This document shows positions 1 to 7,273 of a stretch of 34,653 nt of DNA, in pieces. This DNA comes from Runella sp. (lineage in GTDB: Bacteria > Bacteroidota > Bacteroidia > Cytophagales > Spirosomataceae). The first letter of the stretch is position 1; each line of letters opens with the position of its first letter. The stretch spans positions 1 to 34,653 of the forward strand of contig NZ_JAIXST010000329.1 of NCBI RefSeq assembly GCF_027484545.1, in the 5' to 3' direction. The notes under the pieces are model-generated. The model was not told the origin of the DNA and searched no databases. It saw nothing but the letters and a program-made list of their open reading frames with translations. The position numbers and the translations under genes are program-made.

Positions 1-163
1 AAAACAACGTTTTGCCATCGGGTGAAATGACGGGGTTGATTTCATTGTATTCAGAATTGACGGTGTTTCCCAAGTTCTCCACTTTGGGCTGAGCGTACAC
101 AAGAAGCGAATGAGTGACTGAGTAAATGAGGGAATACGCAATAAGTAAGCGATTTGGCTTCAT
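1..163 (-). CDS. Secreted PD40/OmpA-like protein, N-terminal part only
   Basis: Reading the minus strand from an ATG at 163 gives 54 codons that run off the left edge of the window. The start encodes a signal peptide (MKPNRLLIAYS, then a hydrophobic stretch ending in VYAQ), followed by PKVENLGNTVNSEYNEINPV and an ISPDGKTLF motif. SPDGKTL is typical of WD40-like beta-propeller (PD40) repeats. In Bacteroidota this opening is common in OmpA-family or gliding-associated envelope proteins, but the C-terminus that would settle this lies outside the window. The gene diverges from the channel gene at 281 over a 117-bp gap in which I could not identify a clear promoter. Confidence 0.6.
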   Translation of the reverse strand, partial: MKPNRLLIAYSLIYSVTHSLLVYAQPKVENLGNTVNSEYNEINPVISPDGKTLF

Positions 164-280
164 TATAAATAGTATATTAAGGCATGATTTTATTCTAAAA
201 AGCGAATTTCGTACCATTTTAACGAAAATGTTCTTAAAATTGATATTCTAATCGTTTTTACTGGCAAACTTACTTCTGAG

Positions 281-802
281 ATGTCGAATATCCGCAACAA
301 TGTATTTGAATACCTGGCGATTTTTATGCTTGGATTTTTGGCACGTTGGATTTACGTACAGGGTTGGCTGCCAGAAAATTGGTTTGCTGTGTTGGTCATT
401 GGCTTGTCTTTGGGAAAAACAACGTGGTTCATTTTTGAAAATTCGCAGCAACTTATCAAGGCGACGGCCCAAAATCTGCCGTATCATCGTTTTTTAACCA
501 TTATGGTAGTTAATATGAGCCAAATAGCGCTCTCGTATGCCGTTGATTTTTATTGCCTTTATCGAGCTAATACAGGGAGTTTTTCAGGAATAGACCCTGC
601 CTTGACGCATTACGAACTGATGTTTGAATTTGGGTATTTCAGCATTCTCAATTTTTCTTTTTTTGGCTACGGTGACATCACCCCGGCTTCGATTCCTGCT
701 AAAATCACCGTTTTAACCGAAATAGTTTTGGCATTTTTAACGGTTATTTTCATTTTGTCCGATTTTATCAGCCTGAAAGAATCGCTGCAAAAACGGAAGT
801 AG
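281..802 (+). CDS. Small potassium-channel-like membrane protein
   Basis: This 173-residue protein has about four hydrophobic membrane segments (roughly residues 8-28, 35-55, 70-93 and 145-168). Between the third and fourth is a pore-loop-like stretch with FFGYGDITPAS, which matches the selectivity-filter GYGD signature of two-transmembrane K+ channel (Ion_trans_2) domains; the residue before GYGD is Phe rather than the usual Val/Ile. No cytoplasmic ligand-binding domain (RCK/TrkA-N) is present, so a gating input is not evident. The ATG at 281 is the first in frame; the sequence CTTCTGAG before it is at best a weak ribosome site. The gene stands alone, with the nuclease gene following 72 bp later on the same strand. 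Confidence 0.65.
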   Translation: MSNIRNNVFEYLAIFMLGFLARWIYVQGWLPENWFAVLVIGLSLGKTTWFIFENSQQLIKATAQNLPYHRFLTIMVVNMSQIALSYAVDFYCLYRANTGSFSGIDPALTHYELMFEFGYFSILNFSFFGYGDITPASIPAKITVLTEIVLAFLTVIFILSDFISLKESLQKRK

Positions 803-874
803 CTCTTCATTTTTCTATGTGGCAGTATCATCGTAAATTTGACTAAACATCGCCACAAGTTGGACTAATCATTT

Positions 875-2560
875 ATGGAATCAATTCCTCAACGCGAACC
901 TGTTGGCCCCGTCGAACTCCCTCCCAAATACTATTTAGATTACTTTTTGTTTTTGGTAGAGTTTGTCGAAAAGCTGTACAGGGAGATACTTAATAAAGAA
1001 GAAAGAAAATTGATACGGGATTTTCGGGCGTTGCCAGAAGATGCTCAATGCCTTTTTGTACGTTTCAGTAACCGGAGAGGTTTGTTCTTCAGAACCAATA
1101 AACTGAAATACGCCGAAATAGAAGACATTCCCGCGGCTTTGTACGAGTTGGAAGAAAAAGGGTTTATTGAAGAATTGAGTGCTAAACACGAAGCTTATTC
1201 GGAAGAAATTCTCAATTTATTTACCAAAGAAGAATGGCTGAAATTGGCACCTCCCACCGAGCTTTCGCTTAAACCCCTCAAAAAACCCGATTTGATTCGG
1301 TATTTGGTCAATACGTATGCATTTGACTTTTTAATAACGCCCATTTCCGAACCTGTCATAAAAGTGGGTTATGAAGTGGAAGTAATGATGCTTAAATTCC
1401 TCTTTTTTGGTAATCGTTATGCCGATATGACAGAATTTGTGGTGCGTGATTTGGGAAAAGTAAATTTTGAACGCTACCGCGACGACGCCTACACCGCTCG
1501 TTTTGCCACCCGCCAAGATGCCGAAGATAAACTCATGGTATCACTCACGGCAGAACAGTTGTATGAAATGCAGGAAGCAGCCACCCCTCCTGAAGAGATT
1601 TTTGATTGGTTTATGAATTGGCAGGCGTCCATTCATCAATTAAGTGAAGTGGCTCAACCGGGTTATGTGCGTTTAATTAATAAAATAGGGGCATACCTTG
1701 AACGTCAAAAATTGCTTGAGCAGGCACTGACGGTTTATCAACTGACCGAACACATTCCATCGCGGGAACGGCGGGTGAGGTTGTTGAATCGTATGGGTTT
1801 TGTGGAGGAGGCCGTTGCCTTGTGTGAGCTGATTGCCCAAGACCCGCAAAATGCCGATGAGCGTTTTTTTGCGATAGATTTTCGGGAGAAGATGGCTAAT
1901 TCAAAAAAACGGGTGAAGAAAAGTGTCACGCGTTTTTTGCAGGAATCCCAAAGTGTACAGATTGCAATCAGTTATCGTTATCGCGTTGAACAGGGCGTGG
2001 CCGATTATTTTGTTGAGAATGGTTACGGAGCAGTTCATGCCGAAAATTATCCTTGGCGGGGCTTTTTCGGACTTATTTTCTGGGATGCTATTTACGATAC
2101 TAATGTGCAGGCCATTCACCATCCTCTTCAACGAATGCCGTCGGATTTTCACCAACCTGATTTTTACCGTAAACGCGCTCCTCAAATTCGCCAAAGACTG
2201 GCAGAGTTGGATACGTCCGAAAAGTTTGAACAGGCCTTGGAAAGTACGTTTATTGAGAAATTTGGGATTGCCAACGTGTTGGTAGACTGGAATGAGGTCC
2301 TGTTGGAATTGGTGCGATTGATTGCAAAAAGCCTGACACCGATTCAAATGCGGGCTATTTTGTTAGAAATGGCCGTTAATCTACGCGAAAATACCCGCGG
2401 CTTTCCCGATTTGATGGTTTGGGGCAAAGATGGCTTGGAATTAATCGAAGTCAAATCTCCTACCGACCATCTCTCAGCGCAGCAGTTGCATTGGATGCAC
2501 TTTATGGCTGATCTGGGGGTGAAAGCGCGGGTATTGCGAGTGGAATGGAAACTGGAATAA
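875..2560 (+). CDS. FAN1-like structure-specific nuclease with VRR-NUC domain
   Basis: The C-terminal ~150 residues form a VRR-NUC (PD-(D/E)XK-type) nuclease domain: FPD at residues 510-512 and EVK at 525-527, followed by LSAQQLHW, the usual sequence after the catalytic lysine. A conserved acidic block (FWDAIYD) lies near residue 410. The middle (about 220-330) is helical and repeat-like, resembling the TPR region of FAN1 proteins, and the N-terminus is a helical, probably DNA-binding region. FAN1 family enzymes cut 5' flaps and unhook DNA interstrand crosslinks; the length (561 residues) fits bacterial FAN1 proteins. A possible Bacteroidota -7 element (TAAATTTG, 834-841) lies upstream without a convincing -33 box. 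The gene converges on the SIMPL gene. Confidence 0.82.
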   Translation: MESIPQREPVGPVELPPKYYLDYFLFLVEFVEKLYREILNKEERKLIRDFRALPEDAQCLFVRFSNRRGLFFRTNKLKYAEIEDIPAALYELEEKGFIEELSAKHEAYSEEILNLFTKEEWLKLAPPTELSLKPLKKPDLIRYLVNTYAFDFLITPISEPVIKVGYEVEVMMLKFLFFGNRYADMTEFVVRDLGKVNFERYRDDAYTARFATRQDAEDKLMVSLTAEQLYEMQEAATPPEEIFDWFMNWQASIHQLSEVAQPGYVRLINKIGAYLERQKLLEQALTVYQLTEHIPSRERRVRLLNRMGFVEEAVALCELIAQDPQNADERFFAIDFREKMANSKKRVKKSVTRFLQESQSVQIAISYRYRVEQGVADYFVENGYGAVHAENYPWRGFFGLIFWDAIYDTNVQAIHHPLQRMPSDFHQPDFYRKRAPQIRQRLAELDTSEKFEQALESTFIEKFGIANVLVDWNEVLLELVRLIAKSLTPIQMRAILLEMAVNLRENTRGFPDLMVWGKDGLELIEVKSPTDHLSAQQLHWMHFMADLGVKARVLRVEWKLE

Positions 2561-2608
2561 TGGTGAATTAGTGATTATAAATACATTACAAAACCACTTA
2601 ATTCACCA
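2561..2608. terminator. Hairpin between convergent genes, possible bidirectional terminator
   Basis: TGGTGAATTA (2561-2570) and TAATTCACCA (2599-2608) form a perfect 10-bp stem that can extend by three more pairs (GTG/CAC) past one bulged T. It starts one base after the FAN1-like stop codon and ends 11 bases before the SIMPL stop. There is no strong T-run on either side, so termination is an inference from position and symmetry. Confidence 0.35.
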
Positions 2609-2619
2609 TTTACTCAACT

Positions 2620-3396
2620 CTATTTTATCCGAAAGGTGGCATTCATGCGGTAACTGTACTTGATTTTTTGATATTCAAGGCCGCCGTCACCTTCGGGTGC
2701 CGCATCGGCGGCCATCATGCGTACGTTATACTGGGCTTGTTTATACATTGGGTATACATTGCCCTCTTCCACTTCGTGAATTTCGATGACTTCACCCAGT
2801 TTTTCACCAATGGATTCCAATAAATAACCGGCTTTTTCCTTGGCTGCTTTGAGCGCGTTGATTTTCACTTGACGACGAAACTCCTCCTTTTTGGAATGTT
2901 CCACACGACTCATGTTGACATATTCTACGCCACGGTCATCCACTTTAGCCATCAGGTCGTTGATGTTGTTGGCGTTAGAAAGTTTGAGTTGAAATTGCTT
3001 TCCTGCCAAAAAATACTGCGGTTTTTTCTTCCCCGTCCATTCACGATAACCCGTTACACCGCTTACCGAGAGATTTTCTTTGGGTAGACCTGCGCTTTTC
3101 ACCGCCTCAATCAATTGTTTTTCAAGCGTTTCGAGGACGACTTTATCTTTTTGGTTTTTTTCATCTTTGAAATACTCTTTCAACGAAATGCTGAAGTAGA
3201 GTTCGTCGGGAACAATTTCGAGTTCGGCCGTACCGGTTACTTCAATTTTTTTGATGGGGTCTTTTTCCACGTTGTTAGCTGTTTGGGCAAAAATTGAGAT
3301 ACTGGAGACAAGCAGAAAAAATGCGGTTAAAGCCCCCAAACCCGCGCGGCGTACCGTCCCAATGGGGGATTTTTTTTTGAGTGTTGAACTTACCAT
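2620..3396 (-). CDS. SIMPL domain (DUF541) periplasmic protein
   Basis: I place the start at the ATG at 3396 (258 residues): it gives a good signal peptide with a basic n-region (KKK, then RR), a hydrophobic core and an AQ cleavage end (SSISIFAQ). An in-frame start at 3450 would add 18 residues that lack signal-peptide character. The mature part begins with IEVTGTAELEIVPDELYFSI, the hallmark opening of the SIMPL/DUF541 fold, and continues with the helix KINALKAAKEKAGYLLESIG near residue 185. The family is periplasmic or membrane-associated and linked in some bacteria to oxidative-stress defence; its biochemical role is unclear. The gene is monocistronic or follows the GHL10 gene (81-bp gap). 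Confidence 0.83.
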   Translation of the reverse strand: MVSSTLKKKSPIGTVRRAGLGALTAFFLLVSSISIFAQTANNVEKDPIKKIEVTGTAELEIVPDELYFSISLKEYFKDEKNQKDKVVLETLEKQLIEAVKSAGLPKENLSVSGVTGYREWTGKKKPQYFLAGKQFQLKLSNANNINDLMAKVDDRGVEYVNMSRVEHSKKEEFRRQVKINALKAAKEKAGYLLESIGEKLGEVIEIHEVEEGNVYPMYKQAQYNVRMMAADAAPEGDGGLEYQKIKYSYRMNATFRIK

Positions 3397-3476
3397 AGAA
3401 ATTGCATAATTTATTGGTTTGTGGCCTAAAAACGAAGGAATGCCCCTCAAATTGTTACTTTGATTGTTAATGATTC

Positions 3477-5411
3477 CTAACGCTTCAACACCATTTTGGC
3501 CGTTTTTTGTACTTCTCCCGCCATCAATCGGGCATAATACGTGCCCTCACTCAGAAACTGCCCGTTGAAATTAACCGAATAGTTTCCTACTTCCTGAGGT
3601 TTATTGACCACCAACGCGCCTACACGTGTGCCCCGAGAGTCATACACGTATAACGAAACATCAGCGGCCGCAGTAACACGATAACGAATGCTGATTTGTT
3701 GATTGAATGGATTTGGAAATACCTGTAATAATTCATCTGATTCGGGTTCCTCAACGGTCTCTTCCGCTTTTTCTTCCGAAGCCACTACGGCTTCCATCGG
3801 CTCTTCAAAATGAGGCTGAATGGTGGCAGGTTGGGATTGAGAAACCAACGGCAATATAGGCTTTTGAGGTACTTCAACAATTTCAACGGCCTTTCTATCC
3901 GTCGTAATACTGACAACTTCCGTCGGTTGGCTTTCGTTGTGAAGGCGGTTTACGGCACTTATCGTATAGTTGTATTTGGTTCCAGGCTTTACTTCCTGAT
4001 CCGTAAAGGTGAATGAAATTTTACCCTCTGTTTTGACAACCGTCGCCCGAATGCATTGACCTGTCCTGAGGTCAATGGGGGATTGGTTTACACTTCGGTA
4101 CAGCACAAAATAACGTGCTTTGTCGCGCTCAGAAGTCAACGAAGATGGATACGACCATTTCAGTGTAATGGTATTATTGTCATTCAGTTGGGCATCCAAT
4201 TGCGCCGGGACAGGAGGCGGGGTTACATTTTTCCAAGGCATGGTTGGAATCAGGGCCGTGGTTTGATACACGTTTTCCAGCAAGGCATCACTTACATGGT
4301 TGGGATTGTTGCGCAAGGTTTTGGCACTGAAAAGAATACTGCCCTGTACGTTTGGAAACGTGCGATTGTACTGTATCTGGTTGGGCACTTCCAGCGGTTT
4401 GCGCCAATTGGCATCACTGTTGACTTTATACACTCCGTGGCCGATGTAGAGATGTTGTTCTGAAACATTTTCACTCCACCAAGGGACAATCGTGCTGTAA
4501 TTGGCCTTACCATTGCCCATACTCCAATAGACCTGCGGTGCAATGTAGTCTACCCAGCCTTCGTCTACCCATTTACGGGAATCGGCAAAATTGCCCGAAA
4601 AAGCCTCAAAACCGCGCGAATCAGATCCTTCGGGTGAGCTGCCCCGATTTTTCCAAATCCCAAAAGGCGATACCCCGAATTTGACCCAAGGCTTGACCCG
4701 ATGAATGCTGTCTGAAACGGCTTCAATCAGTAAATTGACATTATCCCGCCGCCAATCAGCGCGGTTGGTAATACCTCGGTTATGGTTTGCAAAAGTAGCG
4801 TTGTCGTTAAGGGCTACTCCTTTCTGGGGATACGGATAAAAATAATCATCGAAGTGAATACCGTCAATGTCATACCGACGCACCACGTCCATCACTACAC
4901 GCGTCACAAACGACCGCACTTCGGGGCGTCCGGGGTCAAGAAGCCGGAGCGGGCCATACGACAAAAGTACATCAGGCCGCATCCGTGCGACGTGATTGGA
5001 GGCAAGAGAAGCACTGCGAATATCAGTAACGGCGCGGTAGGGATTCATCCACGCGTGGATTTCAAGGTTGCGTTTACGACATTCCTGAATGGCAAAGGCC
5101 AACGGGTCATAACCCGGCGATCTCCCTTGTTGTCCGGTAAGCCACTCTGACCAAGGCTCAAGATTGCTTTCATAGACCGCATCACAGGCATTACGAATCT
5201 GAAAAAACACGGCATTGAGGCCCTGTCTTTTTATCAAATCCAGTAAGTCTACTAATTCCTGCTGCTGTTCTTCGGCAGACAGCCCTTTTTGCGAAGGCCA
5301 GTCCACGTTACCTACGTTCGCAATCCAGATTCCTCTGAATTCGCGTTTGGGCTGAGCGAAAAGGGTAGCAGACAGAAACAGCAGCAGTACGATTTTTTTC
5401 AATAGCGGCAT
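3477..5411 (-). CDS. Secreted GHL10 glycosidase-like protein with T9SS sorting domain
   Basis: This 644-residue protein has a signal peptide (MPLLKKIVLLLFLSATLFAQ), then a GHL10 (glycosyl hydrolase-like 10, formerly DUF187) TIM-barrel domain from about residue 22 to 330. Recognisable blocks are FRGIWIANVGNVDWPS, HAWMNPYRA, DGIHFDDYFYPY and WVDYIAPQVYWS, which carry the conserved acidic residues of the family. A fibronectin type III domain follows (about 395-500), then a Pro/Glu-rich linker, then a type A Por sorting domain (about 560-644: VFPNPFNQQ, FLSEGTYYARL, TAKMVLKR). It is therefore predicted to cross the outer membrane by the type IX system and act on the surface. Substrate unknown; relatives have been linked to peptidoglycan or polysaccharide cleavage. 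Confidence 0.9.
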   Translation of the reverse strand: MPLLKKIVLLLFLSATLFAQPKREFRGIWIANVGNVDWPSQKGLSAEEQQQELVDLLDLIKRQGLNAVFFQIRNACDAVYESNLEPWSEWLTGQQGRSPGYDPLAFAIQECRKRNLEIHAWMNPYRAVTDIRSASLASNHVARMRPDVLLSYGPLRLLDPGRPEVRSFVTRVVMDVVRRYDIDGIHFDDYFYPYPQKGVALNDNATFANHNRGITNRADWRRDNVNLLIEAVSDSIHRVKPWVKFGVSPFGIWKNRGSSPEGSDSRGFEAFSGNFADSRKWVDEGWVDYIAPQVYWSMGNGKANYSTIVPWWSENVSEQHLYIGHGVYKVNSDANWRKPLEVPNQIQYNRTFPNVQGSILFSAKTLRNNPNHVSDALLENVYQTTALIPTMPWKNVTPPPVPAQLDAQLNDNNTITLKWSYPSSLTSERDKARYFVLYRSVNQSPIDLRTGQCIRATVVKTEGKISFTFTDQEVKPGTKYNYTISAVNRLHNESQPTEVVSITTDRKAVEIVEVPQKPILPLVSQSQPATIQPHFEEPMEAVVASEEKAEETVEEPESDELLQVFPNPFNQQISIRYRVTAAADVSLYVYDSRGTRVGALVVNKPQEVGNYSVNFNGQFLSEGTYYARLMAGEVQKTAKMVLKR

Positions 5412-5529
5412 TGAGGTATTGGAGATGGAATCGGTACAAAATTAACGCCAAAACTTGAGTTTATGGTACGTCAATCCTGCAACAAAGTCACAAATACAGT
5501 GCCAAGGTGAATGTTGAGATTATTTGAAA

Positions 5530-5883
5530 TCAGTATTCATTCACCCAAAAGTCCCAGATTTGGAACATTTCGAGGGTTTGGTCATCAGCTTCTATGTCGC
5601 TGAGTTTGGAGTAGTTAATCGGGGCAAGGTATCCTCCCTGCTCCATTAAGAGTTGAAAGTCTTTGTCGGTAAACCCTTCGGCATCACTGTGTAATGCAAC
5701 GATTTCCACCCGTTTCGATTCCACACCGCCGCCTTTCTTTTTGAGTTGGGCAGTAGCATAAAACGGAAAAACAAGCGTTTCGTCGAAGGTACAGTGCCAG
5801 CCCGAGCTCATTTCGTACTCGTCATAGGCATCTACGATGATTTCATAATCAATTTTTTGGCGGATGTCTTCGGGGGTAAGCAT
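5530..5883 (-). CDS. CcbP-like calcium-binding protein
   Basis: A 117-residue, acidic, soluble protein with no signal peptide. The opening block (IDYEIIVDAYDEYEMSSGW), the following FDETLVFPFYAT and the end (QIWDFWVNEY) match the layout of the CcbP family, small acidic calcium-binding proteins first described in heterocyst-forming cyanobacteria, where the equivalent blocks read EIIVDAY..GW..., FPF and W.YWV. Whether this protein binds calcium is not shown. It lies 3 bp downstream of the first DUF5615 toxin-like gene and is probably co-transcribed with it, an unusual partner. Assignment is from memory of the family pattern. Confidence 0.65.
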   Translation of the reverse strand: MLTPEDIRQKIDYEIIVDAYDEYEMSSGWHCTFDETLVFPFYATAQLKKKGGGVESKRVEIVALHSDAEGFTDKDFQLLMEQGGYLAPINYSKLSDIEADDQTLEMFQIWDFWVNEY

Positions 5884-5886
5884 GAT

Positions 5887-6234
5887 TTATACTTTTCGAG
5901 TCCTAATTTTATAGATTGTCAGTGTAGTAAAGTACCCAATGAGCTCGTCCCTTCGCTCTGATAATAGTTTTATCAAGACTTGTTTCATGGATTCGGTTTC
6001 TTTAAAATCATAGCGAAGAAGAAGAACACTGATCCCTTCGACATGATGCGCGAAGACCCATTCTCCGAAATCTTTATCTTCGGTCAAAATAATTCTCGGA
6101 GGATTACGTGAGAATTCAATAATTGACTCATCTCTGATGCCTCGGTTAGACTCATAGACAGAATAAACCTCAAGTCCTATCGCTCGAATCGCTTCAATCA
6201 AAGAATGGTCAATATTTTCATCGGCCAGAATCAC
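5887..6234 (-). CDS. DUF5615 PIN-like toxin (pair 1)
   Basis: A 115-residue protein that opens with ILADENIDHSL and has ILTEDKDFGEWVF in the middle. These two acidic motifs (DEN near the N-terminus, DKDF around residue 55) are the signature of DUF5615, a PIN-like fold usually encoded beside a DUF433 antitoxin-like protein and presumed to be an RNase toxin. The start is GTG at 6234, which overlaps the TGA stop of the DUF433 gene by four bases (GTGA), implying translational coupling. Toxicity has not been shown for this copy. A second, diverged copy of the same module lies at 14179-14744. Confidence 0.82.
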   Translation of the reverse strand: MILADENIDHSLIEAIRAIGLEVYSVYESNRGIRDESIIEFSRNPPRIILTEDKDFGEWVFAHHVEGISVLLLRYDFKETESMKQVLIKLLSERRDELIGYFTTLTIYKIRTRKV

Positions 6235-6464
6235 GCGGCGGAATCAAGCATTTCTTCATTGGCCAATACTTCAGCCGCATATAAGAAAACCGCACTTATA
6301 TCCTCCTGATTGATATGAGGATACATTTGGATAAGATCTTGAGCAGTAGCCCCTTGCGCCAGTTTTCGTAAGATAAGCTCTACGGTTATCCGAGTGCCTT
6401 TGATAACAGGCTTGCCAAGCATAACACGGTGGTCAGCTACAATACGATGGGAGTAAGCGTTCAT
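6231..6464 (-). CDS. DUF433 antitoxin-like protein (pair 1)
   Basis: A 77-residue protein from ATG 6464 (a TTG two codons upstream is less likely). It contains the DUF433 core: RIVADHRVMLGKPVIKGTRI, followed by a helix-turn-helix-like region ending PHINQEDISAVFLYAAEVL. DUF433 proteins are small DNA-binding-like partners of DUF5615 PIN-like proteins and are believed to neutralise them and repress the operon. The stop overlaps the next gene's start. Upstream lies an 87-bp gap to the end of the hypothetical gene at 6552. Confidence 0.85.
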   Translation of the reverse strand: MNAYSHRIVADHRVMLGKPVIKGTRITVELILRKLAQGATAQDLIQMYPHINQEDISAVFLYAAEVLANEEMLDSAA

Positions 6465-6551
6465 AATCAAAGAAGATTTTTAACAAAGATAAGAGAAAAT
6501 GCACTTTGGCTTTGCGTCTAATTCGGGTTTTAGTGATTTGCGTTACTCTTC

Positions 6552-7151
6552 CTAACCTTTGGGAGCTAAATCAAAATAGGTAGGATAGCCGACGTGCTGA
6601 CAAAGCATTTCGGCCAACGACTCCAAATCATCGGAGGTTTCTAACTCGGCATAGTCACGGTTGAAAAAACCTAAGAAGATAATTCGTTCGAGTCGGAAAG
6701 TTCGCTTTGCTTCGTTGACAAGCACAAACCGAACGTACTCGTCGTATTGCTTAAATCTATCTACGTGTTCGCCTCCCCAACCCAATCGGGTTTCTTCGGC
6801 GGTGGGGTTTTCGTGCTCGCCCGATATAGAACTAAACTGAGAAATATAAATGGTAATGGTATTTTCATCGGCGGCTACGATAAAATCCTTAACATCCGAG
6901 AGATTGTGCATGGCATCTTCGACCACTTGCCGTTCGGAGGCCGTAATTTTGCAAGGCACTCTTTTACGAAATACAATGCGGGCATCCGACGGGTACTCAT
7001 AAAACTCAAACCCACTGGGCATTTCTTCCATCAAATCCGAAGCTTTTGGGTCTTTGGTGACGTAATAGCGCGTACCGCCTTTGGCCGTTGGCACTGCCCT
7101 GATGTAAGCAGTATCGCCTTGGCGGTTGGTGTGGGAAAGGTAAGAGGTCAT
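6552..7151 (-). CDS. Hypothetical soluble protein, 199 residues
   Basis: I do not recognise a named family with confidence. The protein is soluble, with no signal peptide or membrane segment. Visible blocks are RYYVTKDPKASDLMEEMPSG, FEFYEYPSDARIVFRKR, a helix ERQVVEDAMHNLSDVKDFIV followed by a beta strand, and a C-terminal part with FRLERIIFLGFFNRDYAEL. The pattern looks like a conserved hypothetical of Bacteroidota rather than a random reading frame: codon use is coherent, ATG 7151 is the first in frame, and the gene fills the space between its neighbours. It could be the last gene of the transcript that includes the double ATPase (122-bp gap) or a separate unit. Confidence 0.6.
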   Translation of the reverse strand: MTSYLSHTNRQGDTAYIRAVPTAKGGTRYYVTKDPKASDLMEEMPSGFEFYEYPSDARIVFRKRVPCKITASERQVVEDAMHNLSDVKDFIVAADENTITIYISQFSSISGEHENPTAEETRLGWGGEHVDRFKQYDEYVRFVLVNEAKRTFRLERIIFLGFFNRDYAELETSDDLESLAEMLCQHVGYPTYFDLAPKG

Positions 7152-7232
7152 TTTATCAAAAGAGAAAATCAGCGATTACAATAAAAAAATCACTTCTGCC
7201 CGTTCTGTGCAGACCCAAGTAGTAAAGTTTCA

Positions 7233-7250
7233 ATACATGCCAACATGTAT
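7233..7250. repeat. Inverted repeat downstream of the double-ATPase gene
   Basis: ATACATG (7233-7239) and CATGTAT (7244-7250) are perfect 7-bp arms separated by CCAA. They lie between the ATPase stop (7274) and the start of the hypothetical gene (7151). This could be an operator for the downstream gene or a weak transcript-end hairpin; there is no T-run. Confidence 0.4.
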
Positions 7251-7273
7251 CAGATTGGAAAGAAGATAGAAAT

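Noticed and set aside
1901-2347. 148-residue open frame antisense to the FAN1-like gene
   Set aside because: It lies entirely opposite a well-supported gene, has no recognisable domain and fits a shadow frame.
3810-5150. Several plus-strand open frames of 68-135 residues opposite the GHL10 gene
   Set aside because: They mirror conserved GHL10/FnIII coding sequence and have no domain or start context of their own.
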